Origin: Mytilisepta virgata
Taxonomy: Eukaryota; Mollusca; Bivalvia; Mytilida; Mytilidae
Reading direction: 5' to 3'
Length of the DNA: 64,000 nt
Assembly: GCA_028015205.1 (NCBI GenBank)
Contig: CM051514.1
Span: 48,686,150 to 48,750,149 of the forward strand
Shown: positions 11,793 through 22,469 of the stretch, piece after piece
How positions within the stretch are numbered: position 1 is the stretch's first letter
Layout: each line of letters begins with the position of its first letter
Notes under the pieces: model-generated
Databases searched by the model: none
Seen by the model: the letters and a program-made list of their open reading frames with translations, nothing else
Told to the model about the DNA's origin: nothing
Translations under genes and position numbers: made by a program

Positions 11793-12600
11793 ATGGCATT
11801 TGATGCTGGTAAATTTTTGAAAACGCCAGACCTGGAAGGGTTTGATAAATTAAAGAAAGAAGAATTAGTGTTGCTTGCTAAACATCTAGAAATAGATTTT
11901 AGAACATCTATGAGAAAACAAATTATAAAAAATTTGGTAATAGACAATTTAGTTGATTTAGAAATTTTTGGTGAAGAGGCTCTTGACCTCAAGGTCGAAA
12001 ATGTTGATGTTAATTTTCAAATTAAAACAGCTTGAATTAGAACATGAACTTAAAGTAAAACAATTAGAAAAAGAAGACGAATTTAAATTAAAACAATTGG
12101 AAAATAAAGTTAAATTAAAACAATTAGAAAAAGAAGATGAATTTAAATTAAAACAATTGGAAAACGAAGTTAAATTAAAACAATTAGAAAAAGAAGATGA
12201 ATTTAAATTAAAACAATTACAGGCAGAACTTGAAATGAGGGAAAGGTTAGAGATGGAGAAAATAAAAATAGAAATAGCTAAAGTAGAAAGCAACACTAAG
12301 TCAAAATCAGAACATTTTGAGGCAGCAAAAAATATACGTTTGGTTCCGAAATTTTGTGAAAAAACAGTTGATAAATTTTTTCCACAATTTGAGAAAATTG
12401 CTCAAAATTTGAAATGGCCAAAGCCTTATTGGACTACAATGTTGCAAAGTGTTTTTGTGGGCAAGGCCGCTGAAATTTACTCAGCACTTTCTTCAGAAAA
12501 AAGTTCTGATTATGACATTGTTAAACAGGAAGTTTTGAAAGCTTATGAGCTAGTGCCAGAAGCATATAGACAGAAATTTAGGTCTTATAAAAAGTTTGAA
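11793..12600 (+). pseudogene. Gag-like protein of the LTR element, frameshifted
   Basis: Starts MAFDAGKFLKTPDLEGFDKL at 11793 and runs to about 12015, where a 1-nt shift moves the reading frame to that of 11968-12639. After the shift there is a charged coiled-coil made of a repeated unit (KLKQLEKEDEF three times, each with LENEV-like spacers). A conserved gag core follows: NIRLVPKFCEKTVDKFFPQF, ENLKWPKPYWTTMLQSV-like sequence, then KAYELVPEAYRQKFR. This core is typical of gypsy-type gag in molluscs and fish. It is cut off abruptly near 12597 where RNase H sequence begins in another frame. No CCHC zinc knuckle is present. Confidence 0.8.
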
Positions 12601-12904
12601 ACACAAACCTATATCATATTTTTCCAAGAAATTAGATAAACATCATAAAAATTATTCCACTATTGAAAAAGAATGTTTTGCACTGTTGTCTGCACTTCAA
12701 CATTTTGATGTATATTTAAACCCCACTATGCATCCTATTCTGGTTTATACTGATCATAATCCTCTCACCTTCATACATAAAATGAGAAACAAGAACCAGA
12801 GGTTGACTAGGTGGAGTTTATTGTTACAGGAATATGATATTATTGTAAAACATATTAAAGGTAAAGATAATGTAATAGCAGATGCTTTATCTAGATCTTA
12901 TTAA
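12597..12904 (+). pseudogene. RNase H remnant of the LTR element's pol
   Basis: Reads PISYFSKKLDKHHKNYSTIE, KECFALLSALQHFDVYLNP, VYTDHNPLTFIHKM, then HIKGKDNVIADALSRSY and a stop. These are the hallmark blocks at the C-terminal end of gypsy RT/RNase H (TDHNPL with the catalytic Asp, ADALSR at the end). The beginning is fused directly to gag sequence, and nothing of integrase follows, so at least two deletions shaped this element. The last codon is about 70 bp from the polypurine tract. Confidence 0.85.
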
Positions 12905-12975
12905 AACACTGTATACATACTATATATTTTTGTATATATTGTTCATGAAGTTCTCGTTACACTCAAACTTCTTTT

Positions 12976-12986
12976 AAGGGGGGAGG
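12976..12986 (+). promoter_or_regulatory. Polypurine tract
   Basis: AAGGGGGGAGG lies directly against the first base of the 3' LTR, the expected place and composition for the plus-strand primer. Confidence 0.9.
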
Positions 12987-13586
12987 TGTTATGATATTGT
13001 AATTATTATATTTATTTATCTTGGCCTGGTTTGTTTTGTGTGGCCTTGTGACGTGTATAATGTGTTTACATAATACTTATAGTTGTTTACCAAATAATGT
13101 TATAACTGCGCAGTTTAGAAATCACTGGAACAATAATAGATACTGGTGGAATGACTAGAACTTTCTATTTGACTTACGTAATAATTATGGTGTGATTCGA
13201 ACTTCTACCGTATTCCAGAAGTTTCCGTTCTACAGTATATATACGGACAAGAAATTTAGACTTTCAGATCAGAACGTGTTGGACCAGATATTCTTGTGTT
13301 CTCAGCTGTTTGATTTATTTACGTTTCACACATCGTACTTAACAGACTTTTATTTTCGTTACATCATACTAGATTGTGACTGATTGGATATAATATTCCG
13401 TTTGGATTCAGGCAACAGTGACCAGAATTCCGGATCAAGAAAAAACAGGATTTTGAACAGTTAAGTTGACATTTTAGTTTTTTTGTAATATTTTTGTAAA
13501 CTTTGTATATAATAAATCTTGTTAAATTTTATTATTGATTTGTGTCTTTTGTTGGCTATAATTTAAAGGTGATTTCGGCCGTAACA
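12987..13586 (+). repeat. 3' LTR
   Basis: 600 bp, same as 11104-11703 except for one substitution seen at 13433. Confidence 0.95.
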
Positions 13587-14290
13587 ATTTCGAACATGCG
13601 TAAATCTTTAAGGCTTGGGGATACTGGTGCTCCCATTGGAACCCCTACTTTTTGTTTGAAAATTCTTCCGTTGAATTCAAATTCATTTTTCTCCATTATA
13701 ATTTTTATAATATCTAGCATTAAATGTTTGTGTGGCAATTTAATGTCATGCTCGTATTTTATAAGTTTGGCCCATGCTCTGTTTACTGCGCTCAATATTT
13801 CCTCATGTTTCATGTTTGTATACATGCTTGTAATATCGAAAGATGCCATAAAAAAGTATATTATTACGTAGTTGAAGTTGTTCTATTTTGTTTATAAAGG
13901 CCGTTGTGTCCTTAGTGTACGCCCATTGTGTCGCTACTATAGGTTGTAGAAAGAGGTCTACGTACCGGCTAACTTTTTCAATTGGACTCACACACCATGA
14001 TACAATCGGTCTGCCCGGAAGATTAAGATTCTGAATAATTTCATCTGACTTATATTGTTGGTATTATTTAGTTCTAAGCGGTGTGTTTTGGGGAGCATAT
14101 AAAATCTCCCTAACCTGTTATCGCTGTGATTAGTTAGAAATTTCTATGTTATGTCATCCATATAACCTAATTTCTTGATTGACAAGATCTTTTCTTTAAT
14201 CATGTTGCTAATCTCCAAAGAGTGAGATTTATCAATTTCTTGATGATTTATTCTGTTATTTAATTGTGACATGGCTTGACAGGGACTGTG
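13587..14290 (-). pseudogene. Penelope-like RT, upstream half
   Basis: Minus strand. Contains RT palm and finger blocks before motif C: RFYMLPKTH, the PIEKVSRYVD block, FDITSMYTNMKHEEI (catalytic Asp in FDITSMY), and FNGRIFKQKVGVPMGAPVSP (motif B). The clearest open part is 13556-13849, whose last ten residues come from the inserted LTR. At least two frameshifts separate the more upstream blocks. Compare the downstream half at 10390-11103. Confidence 0.8.
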
Positions 14291-14798
14291 ACTTCAAGTT
14301 GGAACAGCCAAAATTCCGAACAGATACAACCTTGACTATATTATTTATTTAAGAATAAAAAGATGAATTAAAAAATTTATGTTTGAAAATATTATAAATA
14401 TAATTGTGAAAATAAATAATCAGTCCCTTGTTTTACTGAAAATGAAAAATCATGCTTCAACAGTGCAGAAAATAAATAATCTGTCCTCATAGTCCACAAA
14501 AATAAATAACCCGTCCAAAACAAATCCTCCTGCCCCCCACCCCCAGAATATCAAATGGTCGTCCCCTAATTGTACAAAATAGAAACTAACAATTAATATT
14601 AATAAGATAAAGATACTTACAATGTATTTCCAACACGTCTGGAAGATTGAAATAAGACAAGTTTTTGTCTGAATAAAGATGTACTTAAAAATGCTAGAAA
14701 TTATACATATTTGGGAGCTAACTTCTCTATTTCGGGCTCTTTTATAGATGCCAAGAAGGAAATATATAAAAAGGGTTTGAAGGCTTATTTTATAAGTA

Positions 14799-15500
14799 TC
14801 TTTGGATTGTTATTTTGAAACTCCTGGGATGATGCTTCTGCTGGTGGACCTAGGTCCCCGAGGGTATTCGCCAACCCAGTCGTCAGACTTGTCTGACATG
14901 ATTATTCATTGATTTGTTACAGAAATTACCAGTATTTAGCAAAATTCAAAAATAATAGAAATACTAAGGGTTCATTCCTTGTATTGCACATGGTAGATCT
15001 CCTTAGCTGTAATTTGGCTTCCTATTTCGGTATTTGGATTGAGTACTTCTTGTTTAATATAAGTTTGGTTTTTGGTCTTCCTAATGTTTCGGTTTTAATG
15101 CTGCTGATGAGAGGTAACTCCTTGAAATGCGTCGTATACGTCGTATACAGCATAGTATAAATTTACTATATCTAATATTAGTGTCTTTGGATTGTTATTT
15201 TGAAACTCCTGGGATGATGCCTCTGCTGGTGGACCCTAGGTCCCCGAGGGTATTCGCCAACCCAGTCGTCAGACTTGTCTGACAGGATTATTCATTGATT
15301 TGTTACAGAAATTACCAGTATTTAGCAAAATTCAAAAATAATAGAAATACTAAGGGTTCATTCCTTGTATTGCACATGGTAGATCTCCTTAGCTGAAATT
15401 TGGCTTCCTATTTCGGTATTTTTGGTTGAGTACTTCTTGTTAAATATAAGTTTGGTTTTTGGTCTTCCAAATGTTGTCTTTGGATTGTTATTTTAAATTC
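14799..15500. repeat. About 384-bp tandem repeat, two copies and a stub
   Basis: The anchor TCTTTGGATTGTTATTTTGA occurs at about 14799, 15184 and 15476. The second unit lacks roughly 90 bp (the GCTGCTGATGAGAGGTAACT-to-TATACAGCATAG part). Related single copies occur at 40275-40437 (plus) and 49168-49355 (minus). The unit contains open stretches but no protein family I can name. Confidence 0.85.
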
Positions 15501-15509
15501 CTCAAATGT

Positions 15510-16070
15510 TTTGAGGGTCACAAGCCCAAAATAAAAACCCTTATTCACGTAAAGTCTGTATTGTTATATGGAAGTGAAGTATGGGCTATTCCCAGTGGGT
15601 AAAATATTCAACGACAATTATTTCAGTAAATTGTGTCGTGTTTTGCCAATAGAACCAATTCACAGAAAATTTGTAAAAACCTTTTAGAAGTTAAAAAACG
15701 TTCAACGACAAATGCGGTCATGGATGAACTTGCGAGTTATCCGTCAATGTTAGAAGTTGTTGTTAATATGCTGTCATACTCTTTGTACAAGATTTTGTAA
15801 GACAGATGGTCAACTTCTTTAGGAGAGCTTCGTGTGTTCAACTTCTTTAATGCAAGAATAAAAAAATTCTTGGGTAGGGTGTATAAATGATTCATGAATA
15901 ACATATTTAAGTTTTTTCCCAAATAGACTAGACGAAGCTTCTCTCAACCCTAAGATAAATAAAAGGTATGTTTATTCAGGTAAGCTTCATGGAAAATATA
16001 ATTCTATTTGGAAGCATGAACTATTTAATTATTGTTCTGATCCTGAGCATGGTAATAAAGTTAAAACTTA
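15510..16070 (+). pseudogene. Non-LTR retrotransposon RT, C-terminal fragment
   Basis: Broken-frame translation gives KSVLLYGSEVWAIPSG, LEVKKRSTTNAVMDELASYP, VVNMLSYSLYK, then LHGKYNSIWKHELFNY. This series (YGSE.W, EVKK..TN..V..ELG.YP) is found after the RT domain of molluscan CR1/L2/L1-like elements. A matching zinc-ribbon tail occurs at 17876-18076, so the fragment was probably split by the repeat at 16434-17402. Confidence 0.7.
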
Positions 16071-16433
16071 GGGAACAATCGTTTAACTTCAAGGAGGGGG
16101 GGGGGTTATGGTTTTTTGTGAAAAAATATTCTGATACCAAAGGGAATGAAAAAAAAAATAATCTGTTGCTGCAAGGGCCAAAAAAAAAAAATAATAATCT
16201 GTTTTACAAAACTATGGAAAAAAAATCTGGTATAGATATATTTTTTAAACAAAAAAGATTGAATCCGAGAGTTGATATAAAAATCCACAAGCATTAAAAG
16301 AAAAGCTTTAGACTATTATTTAATACAAACCAGACTTTGATTGATTTTGAACATAATAAAAGAATTTCCTTAGTTTTTCAGTCAAACTTGACCTTTCAGT
16401 GATTAACCATGAAGAGCAACAATCATGACAATC

Positions 16434-17402
16434 AAAGCATTGAGCTTTTGTCATCACTTGTCATCCGTCGTCCATCCGTTAACTTTTCACATTTTAATCT
16501 TGTCCTCTGATTGGGAGGTCCTTTATAAAATTTCCTCATTTCGTCTTGATTGCACTACAAATATGGCCGCCATCGCAGTTCTTGTTTCTGATTGGTTGAT
16601 ATAAAAAAATCTCCTCTGAAATCGCTTGGCCAAATGGAACGAAACTTGACAGAAGGCAGCTATGGGATGTTCTTTATAAAGTCTCATCATTTCGTTCCGA
16701 TCAGGCAAAAAAACATGGCTGTCATAGGCAATTCTTGTTTCTCATTGGTTGATTAAAATTTTGTTTCTCTATAACTGCTTGGCCAAATGGAACAAACGTT
16801 GACAGGAAGCATCTATGGGAAGTTCTTTACAAAATTTCTCGGAGTACATATATGGTCACCATTGGCAGTTCTTGTATCTGATTGGCTTATATAAAAGAAT
16901 ATTCTCCTTTAAATCGCATGCCCAAATGGAACGAAACCTAACAGGAAGCATATATGGGAGGTTCTTTATTTAAAGTTGCCTCATTTTGTTCAGATTGGAA
17001 TACAAATATGGCCGCCATGAGCAATTTTTGTTTCTGATTGGCTAATTCAAAATGGCCTTCAGCAGAGGACTTAGGTTAACATAAGACCCTATGGGAAATA
17101 CATGCAAACATCTTCCGGAGAATATGCTGATTGTAAGTAGAAGGACCTTGTTGAAGAAAAATTTGGTTCCTACATGGCTTACCACACTTCATAAAGATAG
17201 GGAGAAATGACTTCTCTCTTTGAGGTACACCAGTAAAAATGACTTTCATACCACCAGGTGACCCTATGGGAAATACATGCAAATATCTTCTGGATAATAT
17301 GCTGACCTGTAAGTAGAAGGACCTTGATGAAGAAAAATTTGGTTCCTACATAGCTTACCACACTTCATAAAGATAGGGAGAAATGCCCTCTGAGCCTCTA
17401 GT
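16434..17402 (+). mobile_element. Type-A tandem-repeat element (copy 1, worn ends)
   Basis: Begins AGCTTTTGTCATCACTTGTC then ATCCGTCGTCCATCCGTTAAC, carries three or four units of about 145 bp (anchor TTGGCCAAATGGAACGAAAC near 16626, 16779 and 16918), then a 185-bp direct repeat (AAGACCCTATGGGAAATACA near 17083 and 17266). Ends CCTCTGAGCCTCTAG. Same family and orientation as 23613-24825. No coding capacity. Confidence 0.75.
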
Positions 17403-17875
17403 TTGAATATGTATACATGTACATATGCCGAACGTGTGTCTACTCAGTACTGTGCTGAATTATGATTATAATAATAAAATACAAAGTACAGAGAAAATGA
17501 TGTTACATTCCATTTCTTAAAGAATTAATATACAAAAAAAAAAAAATAATAATAATAAAATTTACAAATGAAAAGTATATGCAAATGTTTTATTATAAAA
17601 ACAAATTCATATTACATACCAGATTTATTTACTGCTAGTTATTTCATAGGAATAAATACACCATTTACTTTCTGGGCATATCTGATTCGACTTGGTAGGA
17701 AAAAAATAATTTGGTTTGATTGTAGTCGAAAAAAAATAAAATTGTGTCCATACCTTGAAAAAAAAATTCAAACCAATATAAAAAACCATAACCTTGAATT
17801 TAAATGGTTGTTTCCTTATGGGTTTTTTTTAAACTGAATTTATATTTGAAGAATATTTATAACTGGGGAATTATA

Positions 17876-18076
17876 AAAAACGAAAGGTAATTACAAAGTT
17901 TCGTATAAGTCCATATGACTTAGAAATTGAAAGGGAGAGATATAAAGGATTCAGAGCAGACGAGAGGATGTGCAAATTATGCCAATCTGAGGTGGAAGAT
18001 GAAGTTCATTTCTTAATTAAATGCCCAAGGCTTGAATCTAAGCGCAAGCCTATTTTAGATTCAATGTCAAAAAATA
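17876..18076 (+). pseudogene. Non-LTR retrotransposon C-terminal zinc-ribbon fragment
   Basis: Reads KFRISPYDLEIERERYKGF, then MCKLCQSEVEDEVHFLIKCP, with the CxxC...HxxxxC pattern that closes the ORF2 protein of many L1/CR1-type elements. The frame runs into the adjacent MITE at 18079. Likely the tail of the element whose RT part is at 15510-16070. Confidence 0.75.
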
Positions 18077-18078
18077 TA

Positions 18079-18289
18079 ACAATTCCGATAAATTAGACAT
18101 TCACAGACATTTTTATGGCTTATGTCCTCTGAGGACCATTTTGTTTTTGAGCATGTTTACTCATCTATTCAAAATATCCTGTATATGACTATGAAGTGCC
18201 AATAGCAGGAAATAAATAAGTTCAAAAACAAAATGGTCCTCAGAGGACATAAGTCATAATTTGGTGAATGTCTAATTTATCGAAATTGT
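18079..18289. mobile_element. MITE 1: TA-flanked hairpin element, 211 bp
   Basis: The left arm ACAATTCCGATAAATTAGAC and further ATGTCCTCTGAGGACCATTT are matched by the right arm in reverse complement with few mismatches, so about 65 bp can pair on each side. TA dinucleotides flank both ends (18077-18078 and 18290-18291), consistent with a Tc1/mariner-type target duplication. Confidence 0.85.
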
Positions 18290-18298
18290 TAATTGATA

Positions 18299-18469
18299 AC
18301 ATAATAACCAATACACACACAAGTGGTGTAGGAGAACGAAAGAGATATAGTTATTTTGTTTAATATATACTCAATACCAGTGATCCATACTGACACCGGA
18401 CGGTATATTTTGAACTGTCAGGTCCTTCGTTCTCCTACATCCCTTGTGTATACGTATTGGTTATTATGT
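18299..18469. mobile_element. MITE 2: TA-flanked element, 171 bp
   Basis: The left end ACATAATAACCAATAC and then GGTGTAGGAGAACGAA have reverse-complement partners at the right end (ATGTAGGAGAACGAAGGACC, GTATTGGTTATTATGT on the given strand). TA is present at 18297-18298 and 18470-18471. It is a different family from MITE 1 yet lies only 7 bp beyond that element's TA. Confidence 0.8.
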
Positions 18470-18659
18470 TAAACAGATTGCCATGTAAAGAGGAAAGGGG
18501 TGGGGGGGGGGGGGAGGGCTGATGTCTTTTCATTAATTATTGTTTAAAACTAAGTCATCATAATCACTGCAGTCTATGCATTAAATTTAATTGTGATTTA
18601 TTCAGCCTGAAAAGGCGTCTTTAATTGAAAATAAATCATTTGTTTTTGTTGTAAGAAGC

Positions 18660-19050
18660 TATATATCTTTATCCAGATGGTCACCTGCCTCTATCAACCT
18701 CTCCCACTAAACAATCATCAAAACATTGTAAATAAATGTATTAGAGTTACTAAAGTAAAGGTAAGCGGGTTTTTGTTTGAGATTGTTTGTCGGAGACGTC
18801 GCTAAAGTATTTGGTACCCAAGACTAAAGATACACAATTATGCAGCAAAAGCACAACAAAAGTCCAAACTATATACATGTATATAATAGGATGCGATTTA
18901 AAAAAAATACCGATATTTATATCATTTTTTTCCAAACATTATAACTTCGAGTGCAATCACTATGACAATTTCTGTCCAGCGTTTGAAGGTTAACTTGTAC
19001 CTCAAAATAAACCATTTTATTGTTACGTCTGAAATGCTTCACTGTAACTC
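18660..19050. repeat. Segment paralogous to 22470-22890
   Basis: Shared blocks in the same order and orientation: CGCCTGCCTCTA-like and CTCTCCC, TTTGTCGGAGACGTCGCTAAA versus TTTGTCCGAAACTTCACTAAA, ATTATGCA(G/A)CAAAA, CCAAACATTATAACTTCGAG, and GGTTAACTTGTACCTCAAAA followed by CTGAAATGCTT. Overall divergence is large. Whether this is an old duplication or two copies of one repeat is unclear. Confidence 0.65.
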
Positions 19051-19159
19051 GACGAAAATCGATACATATAATGCAAATTAATTTTTTTATTATATTATTC
19101 TGTTTCAATTTATTGAAAGAAATTGATGCCGAGCAAAAGAACATTATTATTATGTACGA

Positions 19160-20360
19160 GTTTTTAAAGTTATATTTAATCTAGATACTCTGGCTAGTGT
19201 TTTTCTTATTTTTAAAACTTTGCAAGAGTTCTGTGGAACAGATCAGCCAAGGTGTACAATAAGTACTCATTGGAACAGTAACTTTAAAGATAAACAAAGC
19301 GCGATTCTGTATTAACTTTCGCGTTAATTAGCAATGTCAAGTTTGAAAATATAAAGCTCAAAATATTAAAATCTTGGGATGTAAATAGAATCTTAAGTAA
19401 GTTTTCAATAATATTTTATTCATCAACTTTCCGTATTGGCCTCAAAGAGCACCAAACACAGATCATGTTAAAAGTTTCATAAATATGAATTTAAAAAAAA
19501 GGTAAAATTAGATACATACAAAAACTTAAAAAAAAAACATAAATCATAATTCGTACTGAAATTTTGTTTATTTTTGAAATGAAAAATTTATGCAAATGTG
19601 CAGTTATAAAGTGCTATATTATTAATGTATAAAAAACTATAATCACGTGCCATAACGGCATACTGAAAGAAATAAATGTTCGTTTTTGTTTCCTTTCATT
19701 CAAACAAACTTTAAAGTTGCAATTAATTTAATATTACATGTGTAGGTAGTAATCATCAAGATGTTTTAACTCCTATAAATATCAAGATAGCATCCAAACT
19801 TCACTTCACGAATACGTGTCCACAAACTGTTCCAATAAAAGTACTGTCGATTTAACACAGTCTAAAACTTCTCAAAATTAAAAGTATTTGGTAGTATTTG
19901 ATACTAATGTAAATGATATTTAAACTGATGCAAAATTATCAGTTTAAATATCATTTACTCCTAGATCAGAGATTTGTATAGTGGTTGTAGTAATTAGTAC
20001 ATTTGACTTTGAAGCTGTAGTTTCCTGTTCTAGAATGAAAATTCAAGCACTCAATTTCGGATGATTGGCCCATTAACGATTATAATTTGTCATTCATGTC
20101 ATATAGGGACAAAAAAAAGAAAGAACAACAAAAACAAAAACAAAAAACAAAAAAAACCAAAAAAAATAAAAATAAAAATAAAAATAAAACAAAAAATCAA
20201 TGCAGAACAGAATAAAACAAAAACAAAAAACAGATGTCCCGTTTTGAAGAAGAATTCAACTAGAAAAAATGAAACAAGACTGCTACACGTAGCCATATGT
20301 CCCCCGCCGCAGAGAAAAGTCCAACCCCACAAGATATACAAAATGTGTATTGTTGAAATG
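19160..20360. other. AT-rich stretch, no gene recognised
   Basis: Contains a short palindrome near 19905-19945 (GATATTTAAACTGATGCAAAATTATCAG... with TTTAAATATC) and an (A-rich)n tract at about 20110-20250. Open frames over the A-rich tract are low-complexity and not genes. Confidence 0.5.
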
Positions 20361-20364
20361 GCGG

Positions 20365-21093
20365 CATAGGATCAAGTTCATATGGTGACTATCAATCCTA
20401 CAAAATTTGAACGAAATCCGATCAGTGGTCTCAGACGAGTTGTGTCCACAAAGCGTTCCTATAGTGTCACATGCACAAAAACATTAAACATAACTCCCAT
20501 AAAATTTGTCGAATTAAAATCACGATGCGATAGGATCAAGTACATGTGGTGACTAACAATCCCACAAAATTTGAACAAAATCCGGTCAACGGTCTCAGAG
20601 GAGTTGCGTTCACAAAGTGTTCCTATTGTGTCACATGCACTAAACGTTAAAGTCCCATAACTCCCATAAAATTTGTCGAATCAAAATTGTGGTGCGATAG
20701 GATCAAGTATATGTGGTGACTAATAATCCTACAAAATTTGAACGAAATCTAACCAGCGGTCTCAAAGGAGTTGCGTCCACAAAGATTTCCTATAGTGTCA
20801 AATGCATAAAAAAAATTAAAGCCCCATAACTCCCGTAAAATCTGTCTAATCAAAATCGCGGTTCGATGGGATCAAGTGCATGTGGTGACTAACAATCTAC
20901 AAAATTTAAAAAAATCCGATCAGCGGTCTAAGAGGAGTTGCGTCGACAATGGGTTCCTATAGTGTCATATGCACAAAAATGTTAAAGTCCCATAACTCCC
21001 GTAAAATTTATCGAATCAAAATTGTGGTGCGATAGGAACAAGTTCGTGTGGTGACTAACAATCCTACAAAATTTGAACGAAATCTACTCAACT
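20365..21093. repeat. About 165-bp tandem array, 4.5 units
   Basis: Units begin GATAGGATCAAGT near 20366, 20530, 20696, 20865 and 21031. Each contains GGTGACTAACAATCC, CAAAATTTGAACGAAATC, GTCTCAGAGGAGTTGCGT and CCCATAACTCCC. It runs directly into the foldback element at 21099. Confidence 0.9.
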
Positions 21094-21098
21094 GTATA

Positions 21099-22080
21099 AA
21101 GTTAGGTTCATGCACACTGCCGATCAGATCAACTCGATGATCCCGATTTTTTGCCCAAGCGCAACCAAATTCTTGAGCGGGCCTTTTTACGATTTCTACC
21201 CGAACGTACACGACCCCAACTCGACCATTCACGACTCCTTCACGACTTCAACCCGACCACTAATTGGATATCTATTCGTTTATCCCGACCAATGTACGAT
21301 CTCTACACTATCTTTACTCGACTTGCTTGACTAAACCAACGTTTGCTCGATCCCAACCCGATCTCGACCAGACCAGGTTTAAGAGTCGTTGAGATAGTCG
21401 GAAATTGGTCGGGTATGGACAGTTTGAGTATAAAAACGTCTGACTTTTTTAGATAGCATTCAGTAGATCACAGAAGCTCTGAGTAAAACCATATATCTAA
21501 AATATCTAAAGGGAGATAGAGCAGTTACACTTGTTGGCAAAGTGGTCAGAGCACCAGAGTTTATCAGATATGTACACCCTTTTATAGAATCTTGTAGTGG
21601 TCATGTGTACTCGTGTATGGTAGAGTAGAGATCGAGAACTGATCAAGTGTGGTCGAATGGAGATCGGGTATTGGCCGAGTTGGTCTGGGCATCAAATATA
21701 ATAGTATTCGCAGTGACCGGGAAGCGATCGGACATTGGTCGAGGTGATCTAAACAGCAGATTAAACCGTCTGGAAGCGATCGGATATTGGTCGAGTAAAG
21801 ATCGAAATGGTCGAGTACTGATCGGTAAAATGTTTGTATTCCGATCAAACTCGATCTCTACACGATCCTTTCCTGATCAGTTCGACTGCTACTCGATATC
21901 TTCTCGAGTGCTTGGCTTTTCGATCTCTACTCCAATTTTTTAGACATGTCAAAAATTGTCAGGTAGAAAGTCTGAGCGATACCGAGCAAGGTAGACCACC
22001 CCGAAAATTCTTGTAAAGCGATTTAGACCAGTCTCCCGATCGCTTAATCTGTCTTGATCGGCAGCGTGAACCTAGCTTAA
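21099..22080. mobile_element. GATC/TCGA-rich foldback element
   Basis: The left terminus TTAGGTTCATGCACACTGCC followed by GATCA is matched by the reverse complement of the right terminus (GCTAGGTTCACGCTGCCGATCA, near 22054-22078). The interior is unusually dense in CGATC, GATCGG, TCGACC and GGTCGAG, largely CGATC/TCGACC in the left part and GATCGG/GGTCGAG in the right part, so the two halves are quasi-complementary. GC content is visibly higher than the surroundings. No transposase ORF. Confidence 0.7.
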
Positions 22081-22469
22081 TGTCTTTTTGTTTAATTCAG
22101 GGAAAGATTGTATATCTAATGCAACTGCAAGAAATGGTCGGCTATATAGGGATGTAAGTAGCAACTATTAGAATGCTGATTGTCTAGATAAACGTAGCTC
22201 TTTCCAGAATTAACTTTCGTTAATGCGTTCGAACTTAGTTCTTCATTATAATCCTATAGAAATACCTTACAATTCTGAATACATCAATAATCCTATGCAA
22301 AGACCATCATGGCCATGCATTGGCATATTTTATCAATAGAAGTATATATAAACGTGAAGATGGTGGGTCCAAAGATATGCTACTACTGATAAGAATTTTA
22401 TTATCTTACAAATTCTGATGCACAAAATTTGCACATTTCTTCGATTTACAACTCATTTGAATCGTTATT

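Larger units (their letters stand above)
11104..13586 (+). mobile_element. Young, internally deleted Ty3/gypsy-type LTR retrotransposon
   Basis: Two direct 600-bp LTRs (11104-11703 and 12987-13586) begin TGTTATGATATTG and end CGGCCGTAACA. I found a single difference (A at 11550, G at 13433), so the insertion is recent. The element is flanked by ATTT on both sides (11100-11103 and 13587-13590), a 4-bp target duplication. The internal region is only 1283 bp. It holds a primer-binding site, a gag-like region fused to the end of an RNase H domain, and a polypurine tract. Protease, the RT core and integrase are missing, so it must depend on a related full-length element. Confidence 0.95.
10390..14290 (-). 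mobile_element. Penelope-like retroelement, interrupted and decayed
   Basis: Minus-strand reading gives RT blocks in the order expected for Penelope-like elements: RFYMLPKTHRLELN (about 14080-14120), PIEKVSRYVDLFLQPIVATQ (about 13930-13990), FDITSMYTNM (13815-13845), FNGRIFKQKVGVPMGAPVSP (13610-13670), YRDDGF (about 11024-11041), LEFLDVTVFK, LKLYRKPTENYQY, then a more degraded tail with KHWHLIQKDEE and SPIIAYQRQK. Several frameshifts and stops are present. No GIY-YIG endonuclease was recognised. A 2.48-kb LTR element (11104-13586) splits it. Confidence 0.85.
9796..14569. mobile_element. Outer TIR-bounded element containing a Penelope-like element and an LTR element
   Basis: The left end TTAGGGGACGACCATTTGAT (9796) is matched by the reverse complement of the right end (TTAGGGGACGACCATTTGAT, ending at 14569), followed by ATTCTGGGGG(G/T)..GG and several AAAATAAATAA blocks on both sides. 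Diverged relatives of this end are seen near 16070 and 27647. The interior without the nested insertions would be under 1 kb and carries no transposase. It may be a non-autonomous element or two separate ends in inverted orientation. Confidence 0.6.

Noticed and set aside
11958..12296. Minus-strand ORF with repeated NCFNLNSSSFS
   Set aside because: Antisense shadow of the gag coiled-coil repeat.
16523..17361. Several short minus-strand ORFs
   Set aside because: All fall in tandem-repeat elements and recur with the DNA repeat, not as proteins.
20061..20369. Lys/Asn-rich ORF and its antisense Phe-rich ORF
   Set aside because: Both come from an A-rich low-complexity tract.
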